Source: Bryobacteraceae bacterium
Lineage (GTDB): Bacteria > Acidobacteriota > Terriglobia > Bryobacterales > Bryobacteraceae
NCBI GenBank assembly: GCA_041394945.1
Contig: JAWKHH010000001.1
Span: 1,116,001 to 1,180,000 of the forward strand
DNA length: 64,000 nt
Direction: 5' to 3'
Shown here: positions 28,784 through 37,885 of the stretch, one piece after another
Position numbering within the stretch: position 1 is the first letter of the stretch
Layout of the letters: each line of letters begins with the position of its first letter
Position numbers and translations under genes: made by a program
Notes under the pieces: model-generated
Databases searched by the model: none
What the model was told of the DNA's origin: nothing
The model's input: only the letters and a program-made list of their open reading frames with translations

Positions 28784-30760
28784 ATGGACACCGCCGGTAA
28801 CAGCGCCGCCACCTACGAAGCCCAGATCGAGGCCCTGCGCGGTCAGGTGGCCGCGCTCGCCCGCGCCAACGTTCACGCCGCCGAACTGATGGCCGAGCTC
28901 CGCGAGGCCCGCGAACTCGAGGATCTCCTCCGCAGGCAGAACGAAACCATCGCCCGCGCCGAGGAAGTCGAGCGCGCCCGCTCGGCCGTCCTTGAGCGGA
29001 CTGCCCGCCACGAACCCGCCGGCCCCCTCCTCGAGGCCGTCGCCGAGTTCCTCTCCATCGCCGTCCCCGGCGCGGCGTTCTCCCTCTTCCAGGTCGAAGA
29101 CGATCGCCTGCGCCATGCCTGCGGCGGCGGCCTTGCCCCTGCCTTCTCCTCCTGGCTCGACCGCCACCCGCCCGAACCCGACTCCCCCGCCGGCGCCGCC
29201 TGGGTCGAGGCGCGTCCGGTCCTCTGGGTCGAATCTGCCGGCGCCGCCCCAAGTCCCTTCCTCGATCGCTGCCGCAAGGAGGGCTACCGCGCCGTCCGCT
29301 GCGAGCCGTTCCTTTCCTCCACAGGCGCCGCCCTCGGTGTCGCCGTGTTCTACTCCGCCGAACCCCGCCACGCCTCGCCGGAAGAATCCGGGTTCTTCGC
29401 CAAGGCCGCCTTCCTCGCCGCCCTCGGTCTCGAACAGCGTCTTCTCTACGAAAAGCTTAGCTTCCAGGCCAACTACGATTCCCTCACCGAGCTCCCCAAC
29501 CGGACCTACTTCCAGCTCGCGCTCCAGCGGGCCATCGAAGACGCGGACGGCCGCGAATCCGGACCCGCCGTGGTCTGGATCGATCTCGACCGCTTCAAAC
29601 AGATCAACGACACTCTCGGCCATCGCGGCGGCGATGAACTTCTCCGCCAGGCCGCCAACCGCCTCAGCCAGTCGATTCGCTCCGGCGACGTCGTCGCCCG
29701 CGTCGGCGGCGACGAATTCATCCTCCTCCTCCCCGAAGTCAACGGCGTCGAAGGCGCGGTCGCCGCCGCTCGCAAGCTCCTCTCGGTTTTCGAAAAACCC
29801 TTCTTCATCCAGAACCACGAATTCGTCGTCAGCCTCAGCGCCGGCATCAGCATCTACCCCACCCACGGCCGCACCGGCGAGGAACTCTCCCGCAACGCCG
29901 ACATCGCCATGTACGCCGCCAAGCACGGCGGCCGGAACGCCTACGCGGTGTTCAACCCCGAAAGCGACCAGCGCATCCGCGACCGCTTCCTCCTCGAAAC
30001 CAACCTCCGCCGCGCCGTCGAACGCCAGGAACTCGAGCTCTACTTCCAGCCGCAAGCCCCCTCCGGCGAACCCGGCGCCATCTCCGCCGTCGAAGCCCTC
30101 CTCCGCTGGAACAGTCCCGAACTCGGCTCCGTCCCTCCGGATGTCTTCGTTCCCATCGCCGAAACCACCGGACTCATCGTTTCCATCGGCCGATGGGTGC
30201 TCGAAACCGCCTGCGCCACCGCCGGGCGTTGGGAACGCGCCGGCCGGCCCGTCCGGATGGCCGTCAACGTCTCCGTCGAACAGTTCACACGGCCCGACTT
30301 CGTCGCGCTCGTCACCGCCACGCTCCTCAATACCGGCCTCAGCCCGCGCCTCCTCGAACTCGAGCTCACCGAATCCACCATCCTCCGCGACCACCGCCAG
30401 TGCCTCGCCAACATGCGCCACTTGCGCGGCATGGAAGTCTCCCTCGCCGTCGACGACTTCGGAACCGGCTACTCCTCGCTGAGCTACCTCCAGCAACTGC
30501 CCGTGAACGCGCTCAAGATCGACCGCTCTTTCATCAGAAACCTTCCCGCCGATACCTCCAGTTGCCACCTCGTCGAGGCCGTGATGCAGCTCGCTCAGTC
30601 CCTCCACATCGACGTCGTCGCCGAAGGCGTCGAAACCGCCGGCCAACTCGAAGTTCTCCGGAAAATGGGCTGCACCTACGTCCAGGGCTACTTCATCTCG
30701 GAACCCGTCCCGCTTCGCCGCATCGAAGAACGCCTCGACCTGATCTGCCGCTGGGGCTGA
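28784..30760 (+). CDS. GAF-GGDEF-EAL cyclic-di-GMP signalling protein
   Basis: The 658-residue product has an N-terminal coiled coil (about 10-75), a GAF-like domain (75-215), a GGDEF domain with intact GGDEF at 308-312 and an inhibitory RSGD site at 299-302, then an EAL domain with EALL at 437-440 and DDFGTGYSS at 557-565. Both synthesis and breakdown motifs are kept, so activity could switch either way with the GAF signal. It starts 10 bases after the DsrE-like gene. Confidence 0.92.
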   Translation: MDTAGNSAATYEAQIEALRGQVAALARANVHAAELMAELREARELEDLLRRQNETIARAEEVERARSAVLERTARHEPAGPLLEAVAEFLSIAVPGAAFSLFQVEDDRLRHACGGGLAPAFSSWLDRHPPEPDSPAGAAWVEARPVLWVESAGAAPSPFLDRCRKEGYRAVRCEPFLSSTGAALGVAVFYSAEPRHASPEESGFFAKAAFLAALGLEQRLLYEKLSFQANYDSLTELPNRTYFQLALQRAIEDADGRESGPAVVWIDLDRFKQINDTLGHRGGDELLRQAANRLSQSIRSGDVVARVGGDEFILLLPEVNGVEGAVAAARKLLSVFEKPFFIQNHEFVVSLSAGISIYPTHGRTGEELSRNADIAMYAAKHGGRNAYAVFNPESDQRIRDRFLLETNLRRAVERQELELYFQPQAPSGEPGAISAVEALLRWNSPELGSVPPDVFVPIAETTGLIVSIGRWVLETACATAGRWERAGRPVRMAVNVSVEQFTRPDFVALVTATLLNTGLSPRLLELELTESTILRDHRQCLANMRHLRGMEVSLAVDDFGTGYSSLSYLQQLPVNALKIDRSFIRNLPADTSSCHLVEAVMQLAQSLHIDVVAEGVETAGQLEVLRKMGCTYVQGYFISEPVPLRRIEERLDLICRWG

Positions 30761-30810
30761 TCCCCGCCGCTCCCCGTCCCCGATATCCCCCGCGATATCC
30801 TTAAGACGGC

Positions 30811-32745
30811 ATGCGACGGCGCGACCTCCTCCTTTCCTCCTACTCCCTGGCCGTGATGGCCGACCAACTCCCTCCCCGCGAAGGCCACGCCGGCCCCGCC
30901 GAGATCCACCGCGCGCTCGAGAACATTGCCCCCAAACAACGCCGCCCCGGCGCCTGGCGTCCTGAGCCCAACATGACCCTCGTCGATCTCGACACCGACA
31001 TCCTCATCGCCGGGGGCGGCCTTGCCGGTGTCTGCGCCGCCGTCTCCGCCGCCCGTCACGGCGCCAAGGTCGTCCTCGTCCAGGATCGCTCCCGCCTCGG
31101 CGGCAACTCCTCGAGCGAAGTCAAGATGCACGTCGTCGGGGCCAACTCGCACAAAGGCCGCCCCGGCTGGCGCGAAAGCGGCCTGCTCGAGGAATTCCGC
31201 CTCGACGACGCCGTCAACAATCCGCAGTGGTGCTGGGAAATGTGGGATCTCCTTCTCTACGACAAAGTCGTCAGCGAACCCAACATCACCCTCCTGCTCG
31301 AAAGCACCCTCTTCGCTGCCAAGAAGCGCGGCGACTCGATCGAAGAGGTGATGGTCCGCTGCGACAAGAGCGAGCACGTCTACCGAGTCAAGGCCAAACT
31401 CTTCATCGACTCCACCGGCGATTCCCGCCTCGGCCTCGAAGCCGGCGCCGAAATGCGCTCCGGCCGCGAGGCCCGCTCCGAGTTCAATGAAACCCTCGCC
31501 CCCGAGAAACCCGACGGCGAAACGCTCGGCTCGAGCATCCTCTTCACCTCCAAACTCCACCGCAAGAAGATGCCCTTCCGACCGCCCGCCTGGGCCCGCA
31601 AGGTCACCGCGGACTCCCTCCGCTTCCGCAAGATCAACAACTGGGACTACGGCTACTGGTGGATCGAGTGGGGCGGCGACCGCGACATCATCCGCGACAA
31701 CGAACTCATCCGATTCGAACTCCTCTCCATCGTCATGGGCGTCTGGGATCACATCAAGAACAGCGGACTCTACCCCGAGTCCGACTACTACGCCCTCGAC
31801 TGAGTCGGCATGATGCCCGGCAAGCGTGGCAGCCGTCGCCTCGTCGGCGATCACATGCTCACCCAGCACGACCTCCTCGGAGGCGCCTTCGCCGACGCCG
31901 TCGCCATGGGCGGCTGGCCCATGGACGATCACCCGCCCGGTGGCTTCGATCGCGCCGACCTCCCGCCCACCGTCCAGATCAAAACCCCCGACGTCTTCCA
32001 GATCCCCTTCCGCTCTCTCTACTCAAAAAACGTCTCGAACCTCATGATGGCCGGCCGCAACATTAGCGCCTCCCATGTCGCCTTCACCTCCACCCGCGTC
32101 ATGGCCACCTGCGCCGTCATCGGCCAGGCCACCGGCACGGCCGCCGCCCTCTGCATCCAAAAGAACCTCCGCCCCCGCGCCCTCTCGCGGAACGCCGCCC
32201 TCGTCGCCGAACTCCAAAACCGCCTCATGCGCGACGATCAATCCATCCCGCGGCTCACCAACCGCGACCCCCTCGACCTCGGCCGCGACGCCAAAGTCAC
32301 CGCCTCCGCCGAACGCGACGACGCCCCGGCCATCAACCTGCTCGACGGCCACGTCCGCGACATCCCCAAAGGCCAGAAACATCACTGGGCCGCCAAAGCC
32401 GACTCCAACGGAGTCTGGGCCGAACTCCGCTGGCCAACCCCCCGCAAGATCCGCGAAGTCCGCGTCGTCTTCGATAGCGGCTTTCAACGAGAACTCACCC
32501 TCTCCTCGAACCCCGCCGTCCAGCACGGCATCCTCCGCCATGCCCAACCGGAAACCGTTCGCGATTACACCCTCGAAGCCGCCAACGGCGACGCCTGGAC
32601 CGAACTCGCCCGCGTCGCGGGCAACCACCAGCGCCTCCGCGTTCATCGCTTCGATACCGTCCAAACCGATCGCGTCCGCCTCCGCGTCACCGCCACCAAC
32701 GGCGACGAATACGCCCGCGTCTTCGAAATCCGCTGCTACGCATGA
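30811..32745 (+). pseudogene. Secreted FAD-dependent oxidoreductase, interrupted by an in-frame TGA
   Basis: The frame opens with a signal-like segment (MRRRDLLLSSYSLA) and an FAD-binding Rossmann motif (DILIAGGGLAGVCAAVSAAR, then SRLGGNSSSE) of the FAD_oxidored family. A TGA at 31801-31803 falls between YYALD and VGMMPGKRGSRRLVGDH. Related proteins have a tryptophan there, so TGG to TGA explains it. The frame then runs to 32745 through the C-terminal FAD region (NLMMAGRNISASHVAFTSTRVM) and a beta-rich tail. Neither half should be active alone. Sequence error and read-through remain open. Confidence 0.8.
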
Positions 32746-32901
32746 AGATCGCCGCGGTCGAAGAGCTGTCAGCATCCGTTCACCCAGATGCTCTCTTGTC
32801 TGGCCACTCATGAGGACCAAATTCCAGCAATGACCACTTGCCCAATGCGGCGGGATCCGTTCTGAACAACATCATTGACGTACCTAACGCACCCAATCGT
32901 C

Positions 32902-33111
32902 ATGGCCACCTACAAAGAGATCCAATCGGCAGTCAAAGCAGCGGCGGGCTTCAAACCCCGAACGTGCTGGATTGCCCACGTGCTATCCGATCACGGGCGA
33001 ACGTCCCGGAAGGCGCCGAATCGGATAGACTCCGTTAGACGGCAACGCCCTCGCCAGCCGGCTAGGCGCGACGCAATTGCGGAGGTGTTGCGTCGGTATC
33101 GAATGATCTGA
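32902..33111 (+). CDS. Small conserved protein of unknown function
   Basis: From ATG at 32902 the product has 69 residues: MATYKEIQSAVKAAAGF, then KTCW-like PRTCWIAHVLSDHG, then a basic tail ending in AIAEVLRRYRMI. Small bacterial proteins with this TYKEIQ and TCWIAH pattern are widespread, to my recollection, and have no assigned function. No ribosome-binding site is evident. An upstream in-frame ATG exists at 32875. Confidence 0.5.
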   Translation: MATYKEIQSAVKAAAGFKPRTCWIAHVLSDHGRTSRKAPNRIDSVRRQRPRQPARRDAIAEVLRRYRMI

Positions 33112-33164
33112 CTGAGGGAAGGTCAACTTCATGCCATTCCAGTTGCCTCGCTAGGACCCGGACC

Positions 33165-34319
33165 ATGAGCCACCACTCAAGAATCACCGCGATCGACGCC
33201 ATCCCCGTCCGCCTCCCCCGCGACCTCGACGCCGCCCGCGGCACCGCCGGCACTCCCAACCTCCTCACCGGCGATGGCGACTACCGCTGGTCCGCCGATT
33301 ACCCCTGCCTCTACCCCACCCACATCGAAACCGCCCTCGTCCGCGTCACCCTCGACTCGGGCTTGATCGGTTGGGGCGAAGCCCAGGCCCCCCTCGCCCC
33401 CGAGGTCGCCTGCGCCATCGTCGAACGCCTCCTCCGCCCCGCCATCGTGGGCGAAGAGTTCGATGGTGCGCGCGAAACCATCGAACGTCTCTGGACCCGC
33501 ATGTACGCCGCCATGCGCGTCCGCGGCCAAACCGGCGGCTTCATGCTCGACGCCATCAGCGGCATCGATATCGCCCTCTGGGACCTCGCCGGCAAGCTCG
33601 CCGATAAACCCGTCGCCGCCCTCCTCGCCGAAAACCCAAAGACCCGCGTCCCGGCCTACCTCAGCGGAGTCGCCGGCCCCACCCTCCACGACAAAATCCA
33701 CTACGCCGCCCGCTACCACGACGCCGGCTTCCACATCTTCAAGATCTATCTCGAATCCGACTGGAACGCGATCCTCGAGCAGGTCGACGCCCTCCACGAC
33801 CGCCTCTCCGGCGATGTCGAAGTCGCCGTCGACGCCCTCTGGCATGTCGACCCCCACGACGCTCCCCGCCTCGACAACCACGGCGCCCTCTGGCTCGAAT
33901 GCCCCCTCATGCCGGAAGAGTTCCAGGCCCACCTCGACCTCGCCCGCCACATGAGCACCCCCCTCGCCCTCGGCGAAAGCTACCGCACCCTCCGCGAACT
34001 CGAACCCTTCTTTGACCGCCGCGTCATGGGCTGGGTCCAGCCCGACCTCGGCCGCTGCGGCATCACCGAAAGCATGCGCATCGCCGCCCGCGCCGCCGAT
34101 ACGGGCGTCAAGGTCGTCCCCCACGTCAGCATCGCCATGGGACCACAAATCGCCGCCGCCATCCACTTCGCCGCCGCCGCGCCCGCCTGCGACCTCTGCG
34201 AGTACAACCCCAAGGTCCTCGACGTCGCCAACCGCTTCGTCGACTCCCCCATCGCCCTCGACGGCCCCTCCTACATCGTTCCGGACCGCCCCGGCCTCGG
34301 CATCGAAGTCCGCATCTGA
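33165..34319 (+). CDS. Mandelate racemase/muconate-lactonising family enzyme (enolase superfamily)
   Basis: The 384-residue product has the capping domain and the barrel. Metal ligands are likely in VAVDALWH, LWLECPL and ALGES, and a catalytic lysine in HIFKIYLE pairs with a histidine in VVPHVS. QPDLGRCGITESMRIA is typical of the family. Such enzymes remove a proton next to a carboxylate in sugar acids. The substrate cannot be told. Only 39 bases separate it from the radical SAM gene. Confidence 0.85.
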   Translation: MSHHSRITAIDAIPVRLPRDLDAARGTAGTPNLLTGDGDYRWSADYPCLYPTHIETALVRVTLDSGLIGWGEAQAPLAPEVACAIVERLLRPAIVGEEFDGARETIERLWTRMYAAMRVRGQTGGFMLDAISGIDIALWDLAGKLADKPVAALLAENPKTRVPAYLSGVAGPTLHDKIHYAARYHDAGFHIFKIYLESDWNAILEQVDALHDRLSGDVEVAVDALWHVDPHDAPRLDNHGALWLECPLMPEEFQAHLDLARHMSTPLALGESYRTLRELEPFFDRRVMGWVQPDLGRCGITESMRIAARAADTGVKVVPHVSIAMGPQIAAAIHFAAAAPACDLCEYNPKVLDVANRFVDSPIALDGPSYIVPDRPGLGIEVRI

Positions 34320-34323
34320 CCGC

Positions 34324-34352
34324 TTGACCGATTGTACTTTGTATCGTAAAGT
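34324..34352 (+). promoter_or_regulatory. Promoter of the radical SAM gene
   Basis: TTGACC at 34324-34329 and TAAAGT at 34347-34352 are 17 bases apart. Six bases follow before the ATG at 34359, so the mRNA is probably leaderless. Confidence 0.55.
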
Positions 34353-34354
34353 AC
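34334..34354. promoter_or_regulatory. Inverted repeat over the -10 element, probable operator
   Basis: GTACTTT and AAAGTAC form a perfect 7+7 dyad around GTATCGT. It covers the spacer and -10 of the promoter. The regulator is not in sight. Confidence 0.55.
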
Positions 34355-34358
34355 TTTT

Positions 34359-35918
34359 ATGCAGTCCCCCGAGCCCTGGCTCCACACGCCCCGCCGCTAC
34401 TGGCAACCCCACGAAATGACTCATCCGCCGGCCCTCCCTCAGTCCGGCCTCGCCCCCGTCGAGCCTCGCTCCGCCCTCCTTGTGAACCCCTTCTACCCCA
34501 AGGACCCCCACGCCAGCTACGGCAAACACGTCCTCACCCCGTCGCTCGCGCTCACCAGCATCGCCGCCGCCACGCCCGCCCACTGGCGCGTCGCCTTCTG
34601 GGACGAGAATCTCCTCCAGGGCCCCCCGCCCGCCGATCCGCTCCCGGAAGTCGTCGGCATCACCGTCCACCTCACCTTCGCCCAACGCGCCTTCGAACTC
34701 GCCCGCTGGTATCGCCGCCACGGCTGCAAGGTGATCCTCGGCGGCCTCCACGTGCTCTCCTGCCCCGAGGAGTGCGCCCCCCACGCCGACGCCATTGCGA
34801 TCGGGGAAGGCGTCCAGCTCTGGCCCCGCATCCTCGCCGATCTCGAAGCCGGAGCGCTCCAACCCCGCTACCACGCCACCTGGGAGAACGACTACCGCCT
34901 CGAACCCGCGCCCCGCCGCGAAATCCTCCCCCGCGCCCGCTTTCTTACCACCACCAGCCTCATCGCCACCCGTGGCTGCCACAACCGCTGCGGCTTCTGC
35001 TATCTCTCCACCGATGGCCTCCGAATGCCCTACCGCATGCGAACACCGGAACAGGTCGCCGCCGAGTTCGCCGCCAACGAAGAGCCCTACGCCGTCTTCA
35101 TCGATAACAACCTCGGCTCCAACCGCCCCTACCTCGCCGCCCTCTGCGGCGCCCTCCGCCCGCTCGACAAGATCTGGAGCGCCGCCGTCTCCATTGATGT
35201 GACCGACGAACCCGCCCTCATCCGGCGCATGGCCCTCGCCGGCTGCACCGGCGTCTTCGTCGGCTTCGAATCCCTCACCGACTCCAACCTCGCCGGCGCC
35301 CGCAAGAAAACACCCCGCGCCGCCGACTACGCCCGCCGCGTCCGCATCCTCCACGACCACGGCATCCAGGTCAACGGCTCCTTCGTCCTCGGCTTCGATC
35401 ACGATCGCAAAGACGCCTTCGCGCAATTGGCCGAATGGGTCGAACGGCAGCGCCTCGAATGCGCCACCTTCCACATCCTCACGCCCTATCCCGGCACGCC
35501 CCTGTTCCGCCAGCTCGAAGCCGAAGGCCGCATCCTCCACCGCGACTGGACCCGCTACGACACCGCCCACGCCGTCTTCACACCCAGGAACATGAGCCCC
35601 GATGAACTCGAGCGCGGCTACGCCTGGATGTACGAGCGCCTGTTCTCCCACGCCTCCATCTGGCGCCGCCGCCCCACCGATTGGCGCGCCGTCCCGCCCT
35701 ACCTCGCCATGTCATATCTCTACAAACGGTCCAATCGCCTATGGCGCTTCCTGATCGCCCATGGCCTCGTCCACTCCGTGTGGAGTCCGCTCGTCGAACT
35801 CACCCGCCTCCGGCACTTGCGCTACCGGAAACGCCTCGCCGCTACGCCTGCCCCGCGCGAAACGATTTCTCAATCGCCGCCGCGATCTGCCCTCCGTGAA
35901 ATCGTCCATTTTCGATGA
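34359..35918 (+). CDS. Radical SAM protein with N-terminal B12-binding-like domain
   Basis: The 519-residue product begins with a domain like the B12-binding part of class B radical SAM enzymes (ALLVNPFYPKDPHASYGKH, then VILGGLHVLSCPEE). The radical SAM core has RGCHNRCGFCYLSTDG, a CxxxCxxC cluster motif, and later GVFVGFESLTDSNL and FHILTPYPGTPLF. The reaction is unknown. The start at 34359 follows its promoter directly. The last 77 bases overlap the 3' end of the YpdA-like gene on the other strand. Confidence 0.85.
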   Translation: MQSPEPWLHTPRRYWQPHEMTHPPALPQSGLAPVEPRSALLVNPFYPKDPHASYGKHVLTPSLALTSIAAATPAHWRVAFWDENLLQGPPPADPLPEVVGITVHLTFAQRAFELARWYRRHGCKVILGGLHVLSCPEECAPHADAIAIGEGVQLWPRILADLEAGALQPRYHATWENDYRLEPAPRREILPRARFLTTTSLIATRGCHNRCGFCYLSTDGLRMPYRMRTPEQVAAEFAANEEPYAVFIDNNLGSNRPYLAALCGALRPLDKIWSAAVSIDVTDEPALIRRMALAGCTGVFVGFESLTDSNLAGARKKTPRAADYARRVRILHDHGIQVNGSFVLGFDHDRKDAFAQLAEWVERQRLECATFHILTPYPGTPLFRQLEAEGRILHRDWTRYDTAHAVFTPRNMSPDELERGYAWMYERLFSHASIWRRRPTDWRAVPPYLAMSYLYKRSNRLWRFLIAHGLVHSVWSPLVELTRLRHLRYRKRLAATPAPRETISQSPPRSALREIVHFR

Positions 35919-36825
35919 ATATCTCGTTGGTGTGCATGCCCGCCACCAGCACGCCCGCCAGATACACACCCGGACGCTCGCTCTCGAGCGTCTTCGGATC
36001 CGTGAATGGCCGCTGCGTCTCGGTATCGAACGTGATCCCGTGCGCCGCCAGAAACTCCGTGTCCGGACGGTACCCCGTCATCGCGAACACGAAGTCGTTG
36101 GCGATCGCCACCTCGCCCGCCGGCGTCGCCACCACGATCTCCTTCTCCCGGATCTCCGTTAGCGACGACTCGAAGTACGCCGTCACTTCCCCGTTCTTGA
36201 TCCGGTTGTCGATATTCGGCCGGATCCAGTACTTGATCGAGTCCGACAGCGTCGGCTGCCGGTGAATGAGCGTCACCCGCGCCCCGGTCCACCACAGCTC
36301 CAGCGCCGCGATCGCCGCCGAGTTCTTCCCGCCCACCACCGCCACATCGTGGTTGTAATAGGGATGCGCTTCTTTGTAGTAGTGGATCACCTTCGGCAGA
36401 TCCTCGCCCGGAACGTTGAGGTAGTTCGGCCGGTCGTAGTAGCCGGTGGCGAGGATCACCTTCCGCACCGCATAACAGCCCTTCTCCGTCTCCACCGAGA
36501 ACGCGTTGTCCGTCCCCGTGATCCGCCGCACCCGCTCGTATTGCCGGATGTCGAGTTCGTAGTAGTCCGCAACGCGACGGTAATACTTCAGCGCTTCGCC
36601 CCGGACCGGCTTCTCCCCGATCGCCGTCATCGGTATGTCACCGATCTCGAGCAGCTCCGGAGTCGTGAAGAACACCATGTTCGTCGGGTAGTGGTACAGC
36701 GAGTTGACCACACAGCCCTTATCGAACACCACGCAAGGAATTCCGCGCCGCGTCAGTTCGATTCCACATGCCAATCCGGTGGGTCCGGCGCCGATGATCG
36801 CCACGGAGGTAGTTTCAGTTCCCAA
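35842..36825 (-). CDS. ypdA: YpdA-family FAD/NAD(P)-dependent disulfide reductase
   Basis: The product has an FAD motif at its start (SVAIIGAGPTGLACGIELTRRG), an NADPH-type motif (DVAVVGGKNSAAIAALE) and YHYPTNMVFFTTPELLEIGD, typical of YpdA proteins. In low-GC bacteria YpdA reduces bacillithiol disulfide. The start is uncertain: TTG at 36825 is shown, while GTG at 36804 and 36894 are in frame. Its 3' end (residues FHGGQIAAAIEKSF) overlaps the radical SAM gene antisense. Confidence 0.85.
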   Translation of the reverse strand: MGTETTSVAIIGAGPTGLACGIELTRRGIPCVVFDKGCVVNSLYHYPTNMVFFTTPELLEIGDIPMTAIGEKPVRGEALKYYRRVADYYELDIRQYERVRRITGTDNAFSVETEKGCYAVRKVILATGYYDRPNYLNVPGEDLPKVIHYYKEAHPYYNHDVAVVGGKNSAAIAALELWWTGARVTLIHRQPTLSDSIKYWIRPNIDNRIKNGEVTAYFESSLTEIREKEIVVATPAGEVAIANDFVFAMTGYRPDTEFLAAHGITFDTETQRPFTDPKTLESERPGVYLAGVLVAGMHTNEIFIENGRFHGGQIAAAIEKSFRAGQA

Positions 36826-36987
36826 CCCATCAGCATGGCATAGGAGAGGATCACCCAAAAGGGGAGGGTTGGGCCGGCGAAGCACGCTTGACACGGGGTA
36901 TGATTAGGAGTACGTTTAACAATCGCCACGGGTGACGGGCCCTCCGACATGGGTCCCGTTGAGAGAGTCATCCGTAGGGGTTCATGC

Positions 36988-37869
36988 ATGAAGAGCCAGA
37001 ACTATTTCATCGTCGTCCTTGCACACTCCTTCCACGGCCGGCTGCGCCGGCTTCACATCCCGCACCAGGCTGTGTATGTCACGCTCGCCCTCGCCGTACT
37101 CGGGCTGTTTTCCGTCATCGGTATGGCCACCAGCTACGCGCGAATGGCCTGGAAAGTCGCCAACTACAACACCCTGCAACAGGAACTGCAAGCCCTGCGT
37201 GGACGCTATTCAGATCTGCAGAAGAGCGCCGACCAGACCAACGAGCAGTTAGCCAGTCTGCAGATGTTCGCCACCGAGGTTTCACTCGCCTTCGGCGTCA
37301 AGCGCGACCTGAACTCCGGCCCCGTCGACGTCTCCGGCGAAGGTCCCCTTCTGCCGTCGTTCAATGAGACCGTCGAGGAGTACAACTTCCTCAAGACAAC
37401 CACGTTCACACGCAGCGCCCGCAAGAGCTGGCAGCCCGCCGCCCGGCCCAGCCTGTGGCCCGTCTACGGCAGGCTGACGTCGAGCTTCGGCAAGCGCACC
37501 GATCCCTTCTCCGGCGATGGCGCCTTCCACCCCGGCGTCGATCTCTCGGCCTCCCAAGGTACTCCGGTGAAGTCCGCCGCCAACGGCACCGTCGTCCACG
37601 CCCACTGGGGCAATGGCTACGGACGCCTCGTCGTCGTCGATCACGGCGGCGGATTGCAGACCTATTACGCCCACCTGTCGCGCATCGACGTTGTCCCTGG
37701 ACAGGAAGTGGTCCGCGGACAGGTCGTCGGCGGCTCCGGCGCCTCCGGACGCTCCACGGCGCCCCACCTCCACTACGAGGTCCGCCAGAACGGAACGCCG
37801 ATCAACCCCTATATCTTCCTGGCGCGCTCGGCGACCGGGGAAAAGCCGATCAAGGATCTACCCTTCTAG
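36988..37869 (+). CDS. M23 (LytM) family peptidoglycan endopeptidase, membrane anchored
   Basis: From ATG at 36988 the product has 293 residues: a membrane helix at about 28-48, a coiled coil at about 58-98 and a C-terminal LytM domain. The zinc residues are intact: H181 and D185 in HPGVD, and H260 and H262 in HLHYEV. It should cut peptide crosslinks of the wall from the periplasmic side of the inner membrane, or act as a regulator of another hydrolase. The leader holds an imperfect hairpin from two CGGG/CCCG arms. Confidence 0.88.
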   Translation: MKSQNYFIVVLAHSFHGRLRRLHIPHQAVYVTLALAVLGLFSVIGMATSYARMAWKVANYNTLQQELQALRGRYSDLQKSADQTNEQLASLQMFATEVSLAFGVKRDLNSGPVDVSGEGPLLPSFNETVEEYNFLKTTTFTRSARKSWQPAARPSLWPVYGRLTSSFGKRTDPFSGDGAFHPGVDLSASQGTPVKSAANGTVVHAHWGNGYGRLVVVDHGGGLQTYYAHLSRIDVVPGQEVVRGQVVGGSGASGRSTAPHLHYEVRQNGTPINPYIFLARSATGEKPIKDLPF

Positions 37870-37885
37870 GTCGAAAGGACGAAAG

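Noticed and set aside
31801..31803. TGA as selenocysteine or as a genome-wide tryptophan codon
   Set aside because: Homologues are expected to have tryptophan, not selenocysteine, and many genes here end in TGA.
33177..35651. 824-residue antisense frame opposite the enolase-superfamily and radical SAM genes
   Set aside because: The glycine-, alanine- and valine-rich sequence is a codon-bias shadow of the real plus-strand genes.
36895..36987. Riboswitch in the leader of the M23 gene
   Set aside because: There are CGGG/CCCG arms, but no known class consensus could be matched.
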